Assembly: GCF_021134715.1 (NCBI RefSeq) | Contig: NC_060024.1 | Span: 7,130,001-7,194,000, forward strand | Origin: Daphnia pulex | Lineage: Eukaryota; Arthropoda; Branchiopoda; Diplostraca; Daphniidae | DNA length: 64,000 bases | Direction: 5' to 3' | Shown here: positions 23,218-33,988 of the stretch, in pieces | Layout of the letters: each line of letters starts with the position of its first letter | Position numbering within the stretch: position 1 is the stretch's first letter | Program-made: the position numbers and the translations under genes | The notes under the pieces: model-generated | What the model saw: the letters and a program-made list of their open reading frames with translations, nothing else | What the model was told of the DNA's origin: nothing | Database searches by the model: none

Positions 23218-25330
23218 TTGCTCTGGAAGGTGGACATTCGCGAATTAATCATCACCAATTCCAAGGATATTATCAACGATTGCCCGCAGTCCTCTTCATT
23301 GGCGGCGGTGACCTCGGATCCTCACAGAAATCGAGGGCCTATCATTGCATCTTGTGGCCAAAGCAGCAGGCGCAACAGCAACAATGAATCCGGTCCCGGA
23401 TCGTCGTCCTCTGGTGGCGTCAAGGAAGATTCGCGATCTGTCGACCTGGACGTGAAACGTTTGAACATCCGAACGGGAAGCTACAAGTGCAATGTCGTGG
23501 CCATCAAGACCATCTTGTCGACGAAGAACGTCAATTTCACCAAGAACATCTGCAAGGAATAGAAACAGATAACTTCCATCTGCTACGAGAATGTCGTCTC
23601 CTTCATGGGAGTGTCCGTCGACTACGGGAGTGTGTCCATCCTGACGGCCTATTGCGCCTGCGGGAGCTTGGAGTATGTCCTGAAATTGGATTTCAAGTTG
23701 GACACTTTCTTCATCGCCTCTCTCGTCACTGACTTGATCAAGGTATATGTCCGTCGTCGCAGCTCAATTTTCGCTTCTTAAATCTAATGATTGCAAATTA
23801 CTTGATTATATTCGCAGGGGATGACCTTCCTGCACGACAGAGAAATCGTTTCGCACGGCAATCTCAAATTGTCCAACTGTTTGTTCGATTCGCGCTGGGT
23901 TTTGCAAATCACTGATTTCGGTCTGCATGAACTCAAAGGTAAATTATTTTTGGATAATTCATTTGTAATAATTGGAACTATTTGTTTTTTTAATTGCTGC
24001 CTCCTGTCACGAAGCTCGAACGAAAACGACGTGTGACAATAGACGGCTTTTGTGGAGAGCTCCGGAACTGTTGCGCAACCCAAACTCTTTGCCTAGAGGA
24101 ACCCGGAAAGGTGACGTCTTCTCATTTGGCATCATCCATGGGAGATTTGTTGGACACCATGTTGACTAAAGGTATTTTAAAAAAATGCAATTTTACTTTT
24201 ACTCCAACAACAGTTTGCTGATCCAAATTATTCCATATTGGCTGGACAGGAATCATCGAAAGAGTCGCCCATACGGAATGGTTTTCTACAAATTCTTCTG
24301 GCCGTCCGTTTAGCAGTTGGATTGCAAAGAGTAGCTTTAACATAATTCGCTGCATGTATGCATGGCTGCTGGCAAGAAACGCCAGAATGAATTGCGTCCC
24401 AATTTCAAATCCATTCGTGGCCGTCTTAAGGAAATGGAAGCCGGATTGTAAGTTTCTCTATTATAAAAACCTAAAGGAAATTCAAATAATAAATACGCTC
24501 GTTTTTTTTTTTTTTTTTTTTTTTTTTTACAGGAAGCCCAACATTTTCGACAGCTTCATGAACATGAACGAGAAGTATACGCATAACCTGGAAGGTCTCG
24601 TTCAGTTACGGTCGGATCAACTTACACCAGGTCTTGCCAAAGTAATTATTTTTGGTTGTGACAAATTTCCGCCATTCTAATTTTAAAAAATATCTTGCAA
24701 TTAATCAGATCGGTAGTTGAATTGCTGAAAAGAGGAGAGCCCGTCAAGGCGGGGAGTTTCGATTCGGTGACGATCTAGCCTACTTCAGCGACATCGTGGG
24801 ATTCACGTCGCTGTCGGCGGCCAGCACTCCGCTCCAGCCTCCAGGTCGTCGGTCTCCTCAACGAGCTCTACACTTGGTTCGACTCCATCTTGGAGATTTA
24901 CGACGCCTTGGCGAGTGGAGACGGTTGGCGACGCTTACATGGTGGCCAGCGGGCAGCGGATTGCCCATCCGCAACCGAGACCACCACGCAGCCGAAATCG
25001 CCTCGCTGGCCCTGCACCTTCTCTCCTAGATACACAATTTTCACTTCCGGCACGGACCCGGAGAAACACTCAAACTGCGCATTGGAATTCATTCAGGTAT
25101 GTATAATAGTGGTTCTGCCCTCTGTGAAATCAGAGTATACGAATTATATATAAGTAATACGAAAATATTGATTGTAATTTATCAGGTCCGTGCGTTGCCG
25201 TTGTGGTCGGCTTAAAAATGCCCAGGTATTGTCTTTTTGGCGACACGGTCAACACTGCGTCCAGGATGGAACCAACCGGTCAAGCTCTCCGCATTCACAT
25301 TTCTAGAGCAACAAAAAGGGCTTTTAGATC
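23218..25330 (+). pseudogene. Receptor-type guanylyl cyclase fragment, introns retained
   Basis: Kinase-homology domain exons: 23218-23742 (VVAIKTIL, YENVVSFMGVSVDYGSV, TAYCACGSLEYV), with an in-frame TAG at 23560; 23818-23938 (GMTFLHDREIVSHGNLKLSN, ITDFGLHELK); about 24010-24169 (LLWRAPELL, KGDVFSFGII); and about 24250-24450 (IIERV, CWQETP, ELRPNFKSIRGRLKEMEAG). The dimerisation helix is at 24530-24640 (IFDSFMNMNEKYTHNLEGL). Cyclase-domain pieces at 24740-25320 (AYFSDIVGFTSLSA, IASLALHLLS, inferred GLKMPRYC and [12 protein letters not shown]) lie in shifting frames. Intron borders such as AAG|GTATATG...CGCAG|GGG survive, so the copy arose from genomic DNA, not mRNA. It cannot make a working enzyme. 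Confidence 0.8.
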
Positions 25331-25343
25331 GGTAAGGCGGTTT

Positions 25344-25401
25344 CATCATCACTGAAGAGCGTGGAATGACGTCATCATCACTGAAGAGCGTGGAATGACG
25401 T
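25344..25401. repeat. Perfect 29-bp tandem duplication
   Basis: Two identical head-to-tail copies of a 29-bp unit starting CATCATCACTGAAGAGCG. They lie immediately after the cyclase remnant and are probably a local slippage event. Confidence 0.8.
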
Positions 25402-25479
25402 CCATTCGAGTAAGTTGCATTCGACTTCAATTGAATTGCAAATGTGATGTGAATGAATTCAAATGATGTGAATGAATTG

Positions 25480-26760
25480 AATGTGTGGTGAAAGTGGTGA
25501 AAGGAAGGTATTGGTATTGCCAACGTTATTTATATCCAACTATATCGTACATGTTGGCAATTTCCCATTTGCTGTATTTCGTGTGCCTTCGTCGCTTTCT
25601 CGCCTGTTGCTTCCTGCTTTGCTCTTGTTCGTGCTCTACATACTTGTCGTGGTGGACTCATTTTAAACAGCAGAAAGTCCAATACAAATTGTGTCGCCTA
25701 TTAGCCACCGCAGCGCAGCACCAGCCAAAACCAAGTCAGTTCAGTCCAGTACCTAATAATTAAACGAAACAAACTAGTTTATTGTTTATTAATGGTTTGT
25801 TGGTTCATTTGGACAGTTATCGTTTTTTCTCCACGGCATCAGTAGTTTGACTCTGACGGTGATGAGAAAGTGCCTCATCCGAAATACAATTTGGTGGAAG
25901 AAACGTACTGCAAAAAATGGGCAAAGAAATCAAAAGACACATATTTCTCATCACCTGCCGATTGTACTGATGAAGATAATAAAAGTTTCACTTTATTCAG
26001 CTCGACCTGCAGGCCGGTTTGTGATTGTTATAATCTTCAGAGTAGCTACGCCATCAAGAATAAACTGCAACAGGACCATCCGTGTGTCATTCGGCTATAA
26101 TGAAGCAGAAATATCTGCGACAACCAGAGTCCAAGACTCTTCCTTATCAACTGGGCGATTCCCAAACTCTCGATCCCTCTAACGACCAAGTTCAAGTAAT
26201 TGAAAAGATCTTGCGCAATAGAGTGACTAATATTCCTCGTTCAGTTTATTCTTCTTCAATTGCTTTATTACTAAGTTGTCTTTTGCAGACCAACGCATTT
26301 TACATCGACTGGACTGCGGTGCGTATATATGACATTGAAACTCCATATCCAATACGTTATACATGGAGCGATCCTTCTAGTGGAGTGGTCTGATCATTGA
26401 CTTGAGGCAGATAAAATATAGCACAGTCAACTCGTGAACCCAATCCTCATTTCGTTCCCCCATTTGTCTCAGCACCAAACCTTATCCCGTGGAAGTAAGT
26501 CTGGTGGTTCAGTTTAGCGGCGAATAATTATCTAATTACCTTTACTTGTTATTTGTATAGGTTGTTTTTAACGCTACACGTAGCGGACTCTGGGATCGAT
26601 TCTACAATCTAGAGAATAAAAAAATTCGGATCAGACGTCCGACAAGAAGAAGACGGAGTTTTCAAAAGGAACAGAAAACATTCACAAAGTGCCGAGCAAA
26701 GTGCAGTGCTTTCCACTGTATTATATGGTAGTCACTGTGGGCAGCATCAGAACTCGAGTT
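25480..26760 (+). pseudogene. Further exon-like fragments in the long-TIR element, unidentified
   Basis: Two plus-strand coding-like stretches are visible. At 25850-26097 the frame reads DEKVPHPKYNLVEETYCKKW followed by a Cys-containing segment (SSTCRPVCDCYNL). At 26550-26640 it reads VVFNATRSGLWDRFYNLENK. A stretch at 25480-25760 encodes a Cys/Leu-rich hydrophobic run like a damaged signal or membrane segment. I recognise none of them. They could be from one or several captured genes. Confidence 0.35.
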
Positions 26761-27499
26761 GACTATTTTAGTTTGGACGTTTGAAGGTTCCGAGTACAAA
26801 ATATTGCAAATCAACCTTGGCACAATGTCGATATTAAGGTATGTAACATTGAATTTATTTCCGATTGGATGTGCAAAATATAATTTTCATTTTGATTGAT
26901 GTTTTGGAAACGTTGACTGTGGAGTGAAATCACGTCCCAGAAGGTCAAGCCGCCATGACTCGATTGATGGAGAAGAACAAATTCGTCAAGTTTGGCTTGA
27001 TTGAAATGAAATTCTCCCATGAAGTAGTCTAGCTACGTCCAAGATTTCCTGCAGGGCGACTTGAGAAAGTTCGAAGACTATTAAATAATAATACTTATTA
27101 CCTTGAACCAATTTAAAAAAGAATTTAAAATAAAAACTTAAAAATGGCCGTATTTATTCAATAATTGCGGAATTGCCTGGAGCTTTTAATTCCCGATCTA
27201 CGACAATCGAATACATTTTCATGTTGCACAGATGAGAAAGTTTAAGGGGGGAGAGAGAGAGAAAGACGGAATGAATAGAGGATCGAGAATTGTGTTCATG
27301 GCCCTTCGTTCTTTGACTTCTGTTTGTCCTCCTTCGTCCATGAAACAATAAAAATTCACACATTAAAAAAAGAGAAGGAAAACACATTTCGAACTCAGGG
27401 GTAAATAATGCTTAACACTCGTCTAGGAAAAAGTATAAAGAGGAACGACAGGCTTTGATTTTTTAAATAGAATCATGACGAAAAATAAACAAAATTAAA
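26761..27499. other. Interior of the long-TIR element, no recognisable coding
   Basis: AT-rich DNA with a purine-rich GAGAGAGAGAGAAAGA run near 27250. Nothing identifiable. Confidence 0.35.
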
Positions 27500-27970
27500 T
27501 GATGCCTGCTGTGGGTGGCCGCAAAGCTCGGCGAGCTGCCAACTCGGTGGCCGTGAGCGTGAGGTCCGGTCCCCGTTCGAGTCTACCCGTCCTAGTGACG
27601 TTACTTAAATCTGGACGTTATAGTGTCGCACAGGCGATTGTGATTTCCCCGTCCTAGCGTCGTCCCTAAAATTTGGACGTTCTAGTGTCGCAGAGATAAT
27701 TGTAGTTTTCCTGTCCTAGTTACGTTACTTAAATCTGGACGTTCTAGTGTCGCAGAGACAATTGTAGTTTTCCCGTCCTAGTGTCGCCGCTAAATTATGG
27801 ACGGTCTAGTGACGCATGATGAGACGTTCTAGTGTCGTTATGATTTTTAGAAATTTCCCGGCCCAGTGTCGTTACTAAAATTTAGACGTTCTAGTGAAAC
27901 GTTCTAGTGTCGCGTTCTAGTGTCGCTTTGGAAAAGTTCTTGTAGTAATCCGTCCCAATGTCGCTATGCC
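27500..27970 (-). repeat. Right inverted arm of the long-TIR element
   Basis: Reverse complement of the left arm, ending ...CCGTCCCAATGTCGCTATGCC. Its last 25 bp also form the first bases of all three downstream tandem units, which shows where the later duplication broke. Confidence 0.8.
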
Positions 27971-28076
27971 AGTATATAAAAGCTCTCAGTCGCCATCTAT
28001 GATCAGTTTCATTGACAACGTCATTCGTCATTCTATTTTAAAGTTATCGTGTGGTCCTGTGGGGCATCAGATTTTA

Positions 28077-29098
28077 CAGTCATCTGTCATACTTTACAGT
28101 CATCATACTAGTCCATCGGCTTGTCTCTTGAGGCAGGCTAGCTTATCGCCCGAACCAGAAGATGGTGACAAGGATGTCGATGTTGATCTCTATCAAGCCG
28201 CTGTTCTGATTTTGGCTCATTTGGATCGATTAGCATCTCCATTTATTCAAACATTCAAATCGGTATACTTTATTTCAATTTAGCAAATTCTTTGCAGATT
28301 TATTATTTGTTGTACATTGCCATTTTTTAGGATCGCGTAGTTATGGAAAATACTTTAATTCGATTGGATTTGAGCGCCGCTACGGTGGACCCGGGTGGAC
28401 CGTTTCACAGTAGTCCAGAAACTTCCAATAACGATAGATCAAGTTGTCTGCACAGCCCTTGGTCTCCTGTTTCTTTCCGGCGATGGCAAAGTGTACACAA
28501 TCAGCTATAACGATCAAGAACCGGTCAGTTTAGTCTTGCTCAGGATGAATTTTGCTTTTTCATTCGTTAGTTTCAAAGGATTTTGAGTCACGGAGATCAA
28601 GTGGGCATTGATGTTGGGCATCACGGCTGCTCCTTACCTGTGTTGCAGCGTTTGAAGAACCACGTTATTGCTCTTGCAGGGGAAATCCAAATCTGGGTGC
28701 CGTACAAGATACAGCTCAAGCTTTTCTCCAATTGGCTTGGAGTCTTCTTTTGCCTACTGCTTCAGAAAGAGCTTCAGCATTGCCCACACTTTTGCAAAGA
28801 GACGACGAATATGATAGTTGTATGTCCACAGAGAGATGCATTTCATTGGCTTGCCATCATCTAAGATCATTTCGATTTGTCTTTAAGGTGGTGGACGTTT
28901 CATGGCCGATTTATTGGTGATTTCCATGATGGCGGACGGAGGGTTACAAGCAGCTTTCGAAGCTTCGTTGCTAGGTAAACCAGATAAGACCAATTTTATT
29001 TGAGTAATTTTTATTGCATGTTTTCTATCAAAATTTTCAGCTGAAGCAAATGATCTTGAGATAAACGGCCGATGCAATAACGACGCGGTATTGAGAAT
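28077..29098 (+). pseudogene. HERC2 gene fragment, copy 1
   Basis: HERC2 is a giant E3 ubiquitin ligase with three RCC1-like domains; only scraps are here. The first exon piece reads VDLYQAAVLILAHLDRLASP, a conserved segment before the first RCC1-like domain, and ends at CG|GTATAC. Next comes TALGLLFLSGDGKVYTISYN, the first RCC1 blade. Then follows AQAFLQLAWSLLLPTASERA, which in HERC2 comes after the RCC1 domain, and GGGRFMADLLVISMMADGGL after a further intron. The blades between are missing, several frames do not join, and introns are retained. Internal deletion of genomic HERC2 DNA is the simplest reading. The intact gene is not in the window. Confidence 0.75.
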
Positions 29099-29099
29099 A

Positions 29100-29687
29100 G
29101 GGGATGGCGCAAAAAAATAAAAAAAATAATAAAACATACTATAAATAAGAGAAAAAAAAAAAAAATATCTCCCAATCATACTATAGCTGGGAAAAATTTA
29201 CTTTTCGAGTTATTCACGTTGAAAGTTTCGACTACGTGGCCCACCTCTAAAACGCAGGAGGTGGCCTATTTATCACGTGATTCTTGGTGCATTACCGCTG
29301 GTCAGTTTTAACCAATGAGAATAGATCACGTGATCGGGGGAACCAATAGAAGCGGGGAACATCTGTCATTTCGTCTGTGTCCGCAAGGTGTCGCGTCAAG
29401 CTTGTAGCAATCTAGTTTTTTTACCGCCATGTGGTAAAAGAATGAAAAGTTGTTTTCAGGGATACGCATTCTATTGGCTGTTGCCGGTCACGTGATCTGC
29501 TCCCATTGTAAAAACTGACCAGAGCTAAGCTAAAACTGGCAGAGCCAGGGAGTCGAAACTTTAAACGTGAATAACTCGTAAAGTAAATTTTTCCCAGCTA
29601 TAGTTTGATTGGGAGATATTTTTTATTTATTTTTTCTCTTATTTTTAATATGTTTTATTATTTTTTTTAATTTTTTGCGCCATCCCC
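29100..29687. mobile_element. 588-bp ISL2EU-derived MITE, copy 1
   Basis: Terminal inverted repeats start GGGGATGGCGCAAAAAA and end TTTTTTGCGCCATCCCC, flanked by TA on both sides (a 2-bp target duplication). The right half matches the left end of the element at 11442. The inner left half matches, inverted, its sequence near 15375-15440. It is therefore an internal-deletion derivative of that family. It carries several CACGTG/ATCACGTGAT palindromes. Confidence 0.85.
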
Positions 29688-29786
29688 TATTCAGACAGCA
29701 TGGAGCCGGAGGAAACCGTTTACTTTCTAAAATTCTAAAAAATGAAGTAAGTTAACAGTTCATTATAAATTAAAATGTTCTCTTAC

Positions 29787-30041
29787 CTTGCATGTAGCTA
29801 TATGAGTTGGGGGCTGGCAATAACATATGTTCTTTTCTCTTGAAAGACCATAACCTTTCGGCATCCGATAATGGCTTATGCGGTGGCTACTCAAGCTGAA
29901 GATTGACGTAAAGGTCTGAAATTACAAAAAAAATTATAATTGAAATATGTAAGAGTGGATGATTAAATAGTTACCTTCCCACAATAATCACATGCGAGAA
30001 TGGGTGAGTTGGGACAAACTTCAACGCTGGAACTAGGAATT
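29787..30041 (-). pseudogene. C2H2 zinc-finger gene 3' fragment, copy 1
   Basis: Minus-strand exon 29915-29787 and the truncated preceding exon (to about 29975) duplicate the exons described at 33989-34720. The fragment is cut at the tandem-unit junction. Confidence 0.55.
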
Positions 30042-30180
30042 CTAAAGAATAATCCGTCCCAATGTCGCTATGCCAGTATATAAAAGCTCTCAGTCGCCAT
30101 CTATGATCAGTTTCATTGACAACGTCATTCGTCATTCTATTTTAAAGTTATCGTGTGGTCCTGTGGGGCATCAGATTTTA

Positions 30181-31202
30181 CAGTCATCTGTCATACTTTA
30201 CAGTCATCATACTAGTCCATCGGCTTGTCTCTTGAGGCAGGCTAGCTTATCGCCCGAACCAGAAGATGGTGACAAGGATGTCGATGTTGATCTCTATCAA
30301 GCCGCTGTTCTGATTTTGGCTCATTTGGATCGATTAGCATCTCCATTTATTCAAACATTCAAATCGGTATACTTTATTTCAATTTAGCAAATTCTTTGCA
30401 GATTTATTATTTGTTGTACATTGCCATTTTTTAGGATCGCGTAGTTATGGAAAATACTTTAATTCGATTGGATTTGAGCGCCGCTACGGTGGACCCGGGT
30501 GGACCGTTTCACAGTAGTCCAGAAACTTCCAATAACGATAGATCAAGTTGTCTGCACAGCCCTTGGTCTCCTGTTTCTTTCCGGCGATGGCAAAGTGTAC
30601 ACAATCAGCTATAACGATCAAGAACCGGTCAGTTTAGTCTTGCTCAGGATGAATTTTGCTTTTTCATTCGTTAGTTTCAAAGGATTTTGAGTCACGGAGA
30701 TCAAGTGGGCATTGATGTTGGGCATCACGGCTGCTCCTTACCTGTGTTGCAGCGTTTGAAGAACCACGTTATTGCTCTTGCAGGGGAAATCCAAATCTGG
30801 GTGCCGTACAAGATACAGCTCAAGCTTTTCTCCAATTGGCTTGGAGTCTTCTTTTGCCTACTGCTTCAGAAAGAGCTTCAGCATTGCCCACACTTTTGCA
30901 AAGAGACGACGAATATGATAGTTGTATGTCCACAGAGAGATGCATTTCATTGGCTTGCCATCATCTAAGATCATTTCGATTTGTCTTTAAGGTGGTGGAC
31001 GTTTCATGGCCGATTTATTGGTGATTTCCATGATGGCGGACGGAGGGTTACAAGCAGCTTTCGAAGCTTCGTTGCTAGGTAAACCAGATAAGACCAATTT
31101 TATTTGAGTAATTTTTATTGCATGTTTTCTATCAAAATTTTCAGCTGAAGCAAATGATCTTGAGATAAACGGCCGATGCAATAACGACGCGGTATTGAGA
31201 AT
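30181..31202 (+). pseudogene. HERC2 gene fragment, copy 2
   Basis: Same content as the copy at 28077, shifted by 2104 bp, with essentially no changes in the coding-like parts. Confidence 0.75.
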
Positions 31203-31203
31203 A

Positions 31204-31790
31204 GGGGATGGTGCAAAAAAATAAAAAAAATAATAAAACATACTATAAATAAGAGAAAAAAAAAAAAATATCTCCCAATCATACTATAGCTGGGAAAAAT
31301 TTACTTTTCGAGTTATTCACGTTGAAAGTTTCGACTACGTGGCCCACCTCTAAAACGCAGGAGGTGGCCTATTTATCACGTGATTCTTGGTGCATTACCG
31401 CTGGTCAGTTTTAACCAATGAGAATAGATCACGTGATCGGGGGAACCAATAGAAGCGGGGAACATCTGTCATTTCGTCTGTGTCCGCAAGGTGTCGCGTC
31501 AAGCTTGTAGCAATCTAGTTTTTTTACCGCCATGTGGTAAAAGAATGAAAAGTTGTTTTCAGGGATACGCATTCTATTGGCTGTTGCCGGTCACGTGATC
31601 TGCTCCCATTGTAAAAACTGACCAGAGCTAAGCTAAAACTGGCAGAGCCAGGGAGTCGAAACTTTAAACGTGAATAACTCGTAAAGTAAATTTTTCCCAG
31701 CTATAGTTTGATTGGGAGATATTTTTTATTTATTTTTTCTCTTATTTTTAATATGTTTTATTATTTTTTTTTATTTTTTGCGCCATCCCC
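31204..31790. mobile_element. ISL2EU-derived MITE, copy 2
   Basis: Copy of the MITE at 29100 carried along in tandem unit 2. It was not an independent insertion because position and flanks are the same. One terminus has GGGGATGGTGC instead of GGGGATGGCGC. Confidence 0.85.
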
Positions 31791-31889
31791 TATTCAGACA
31801 GCATGGAGCCGGAGGAAACCGTTTACTTTCTAAAATTCTAAAAAATGAAGTAAGTTAACAGTTCATTATAAATTAAAATGTTCTCTTAC

Positions 31890-32144
31890 CTTGCATGTAG
31901 CTATATGAGTTGGGGGCTGGCAATAACATATGTTCTTTTCTCTTGAAAGACCATAACCTTTCGGCATCCGATAATGGCTTATGCGGTGGCTACTCAAGCT
32001 GAAGATTGACGTAAAGGTCTGAAATTACAAAAAAAATTATAATTGAAATATGTAAGAGTGGATGATTAAATAGTTACCTTCCCACAATAATCACATGCGA
32101 GAATGGGTGAGTTGGGACAAACTTCAACGCTGGAACTAGGAATT
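31890..32144 (-). pseudogene. C2H2 zinc-finger gene 3' fragment, copy 2
   Basis: Same as the copy at 29787, with exon 32018-31890 and a truncated exon at the unit junction. Confidence 0.55.
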
Positions 32145-32283
32145 CTAAAGAATAATCCGTCCCAATGTCGCTATGCCAGTATATAAAAGCTCTCAGTCGC
32201 CATCTATGATCAGTTTCATTGACAACGTCATTCGTCATTCTATTTTAAAGTTATCGTGTGGTCCTGTGGGGCATCAGATTTTA

Positions 32284-33305
32284 CAGTCATCTGTCATACT
32301 TTACAGTCATCATACTAGTCCATCGGCTTGTCTCTTGAGGCAGGCTAGCTTATCGCCCGAACCAGAAGATGGTGACAAGGATGTCGATGTTGATCTCTAT
32401 CAAGCCGCTGTTCTGATTTTGGCTCATTTGGATCGATTAGCATCTCCATTTATTCAAACATTCAAATCGGTATACTTTATTTCAATTTAGCAAATTCTTT
32501 GCAGATTTATTATTTGTTGTACATTGCCATTTTTTAGGATCGCGTAGTTATGGAAAATACTTTAATTCGATTGGATTTGAGCGCCGCTACGGTGGACCCG
32601 GGTGGACCGTTTCACAGTAGTCCAGAAACTTCCAATAACGATAGATCAAGTTGTCTGCACAGCCCTTGGTCTCCTGTTTCTTTCCGGCGATGGCAAAGTG
32701 TACACAATCAGCTATAACGATCAAGAACCGGTCAGTTTAGTCTTGCTCAGGATGAATTTTGCTTTTTCATTCGTTAGTTTCAAAGGATTTTGAGTCACGG
32801 AGATCAAGTGGGCATTGATGTTGGGCATCACGGCTGCTCCTTACCTGTGTTGCAGCGTTTGAAGAACCACGTTATTGCTCTTGCAGGGGAAATCCAAATC
32901 TGGGTGCCGTACAAGATACAGCTCAAGCTTTTCTCCAATTGGCTTGGAGTCTTCTTTTGCCTACTGCTTCAGAAAGAGCTTCAGCATTGCCCACACTTTT
33001 GCAAAGAGACGACGAATATGATAGTTGTATGTCCACAGAGAGATGCATTTCATTGGCTTGCCATCATCTAAGTTCATTTCGATTTGTCTTTAAGGTGGTG
33101 GACGTTTCATGGCCGATTTATTGGTGATTTCCATGATGGCGGACGGAGGGTTACAAGCAGCTTTCGAAGCTTCGTTGCTAGGTAAACCAGATAAGACCAA
33201 TTTTATTTGAGTAATTTTTATTGCATGTTTTCTATCAAAATTTTCAGCTGAAGCAAATGATCTTGAGATAAACGGCCGATGCAATAACGACGCGGTATTG
33301 AGAAT
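32284..33305 (+). pseudogene. HERC2 gene fragment, copy 3
   Basis: Same content as the copy at 28077, shifted by 4207 bp. One substitution lies in the intron near 33071. Confidence 0.75.
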
Positions 33306-33306
33306 A

Positions 33307-33889
33307 GGGGATGGCGCAAAAAAATAAAAAAAATAATAAAACATACTATAAATAAGAGAAAAAAAAAATATCTCCCAATCATACTATAGCTGGGAAAAAT
33401 TTACTTTTCGAGTTATTCACGTTGAAAGTTTCGACTACGTGGCCCACCTCTAAAACGCAGGAGGTGGCCTATTTATCACGTGATTCTTGGTGCATTACCG
33501 CTGGTCAGTTTTAACCAATGAGAATAGATCACGTGATCGGGGGAACCAATAGAAGCGGGGAACATCTGTCATTTCGTCTGTGTCCGCAAGGTGTCGCGTC
33601 AAGCTTGTAGCAATCTAGTTTTTTTACCGCCATGTGGTAAAAGAATGAAAAGTTGTTTTCAGGGATACGCATTCTATTGGCTGTTGCCGGTCACGTGATC
33701 TGCTCCCATTGTAAAAACTGACCAGAGCTAAGCTAAAACTGGCAGAGCCAGGGAGTCGAAACTTTAAACGTGAATAACTCGTAAAGTAAATTTTTCCCAG
33801 CTATAGTTTGATTGGGAGATATTTTTTATTTATTTTTTCTCTTATTTTTAATATGTTTTATTATTTTTTTAATTTTTTGCGCCATCCCC
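33307..33889. mobile_element. ISL2EU-derived MITE, copy 3
   Basis: Copy of the MITE at 29100 carried along in tandem unit 3, with slightly shorter A and T runs. Confidence 0.85.
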
Positions 33890-33988
33890 TATTCAGACAG
33901 CATGGAGCCGGAGGAAACCGTTTACTTTCTAAAATTCTAAAAAATGAAGTAAGTTAACAGTTCATTATAAATTAAAATGTTCTCTTAC

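Larger units (their letters stand above)
22205..27970. mobile_element. 5.8-kb long-TIR element carrying captured gene fragments
   Basis: Inverted arms of about 480 bp lie at 22205-22692 and 27500-27970. They are nearly identical apart from a few substitutions and one short indel near the outer end. Each arm contains repeated CGACACTAG(A/G)ACG units. The interior encodes no transposase that I can recognise. It contains a decayed receptor guanylyl cyclase with introns still in place and other exon-like fragments. This fits a Pack-type element (inverted ends with acquired host gene DNA). Superfamily is undetermined. No target duplication is visible; the right flank has since been rearranged by the tandem amplification that starts inside the right arm. 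Confidence 0.7.
27946..30049 (+). repeat. Tandem unit 1 of 3 (2104 bp)
   Basis: First of three head-to-tail units with a period of 2103-2104 bp. Order inside each unit: 25 bp of the long-TIR arm, a TATAAAA-containing segment, HERC2 gene fragments, a 588-bp MITE, and the last exons of a zinc-finger gene on the minus strand. The junction to unit 2 carries an 8-bp filler CTAAAGAA. The units differ by only a handful of substitutions and homopolymer lengths, so amplification is recent. Confidence 0.9.
30050..32152 (+). repeat. Tandem unit 2 of 3 (2103 bp)
   Basis: Near-identical to unit 1. A visible difference is T for C inside the MITE terminus (GATGGTGCAA at about 31207). The junction to unit 3 has the same CTAAAGAA filler, consistent with unequal crossing-over after a first duplication. 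Confidence 0.9.

Noticed and set aside
24503-24530. Poly-T run as an LTR or LINE tail
   Set aside because: It directly precedes an AG acceptor in the captured cyclase gene and is simply a polypyrimidine tract. The T-run near 60006 is likewise intronic.
28395-28586. Treating each HERC2-like ORF in the tandem units as a separate gene
   Set aside because: The pieces are exons of one HERC2 fragment with missing blades and broken joins. They recur identically in each unit and are pseudogene parts.
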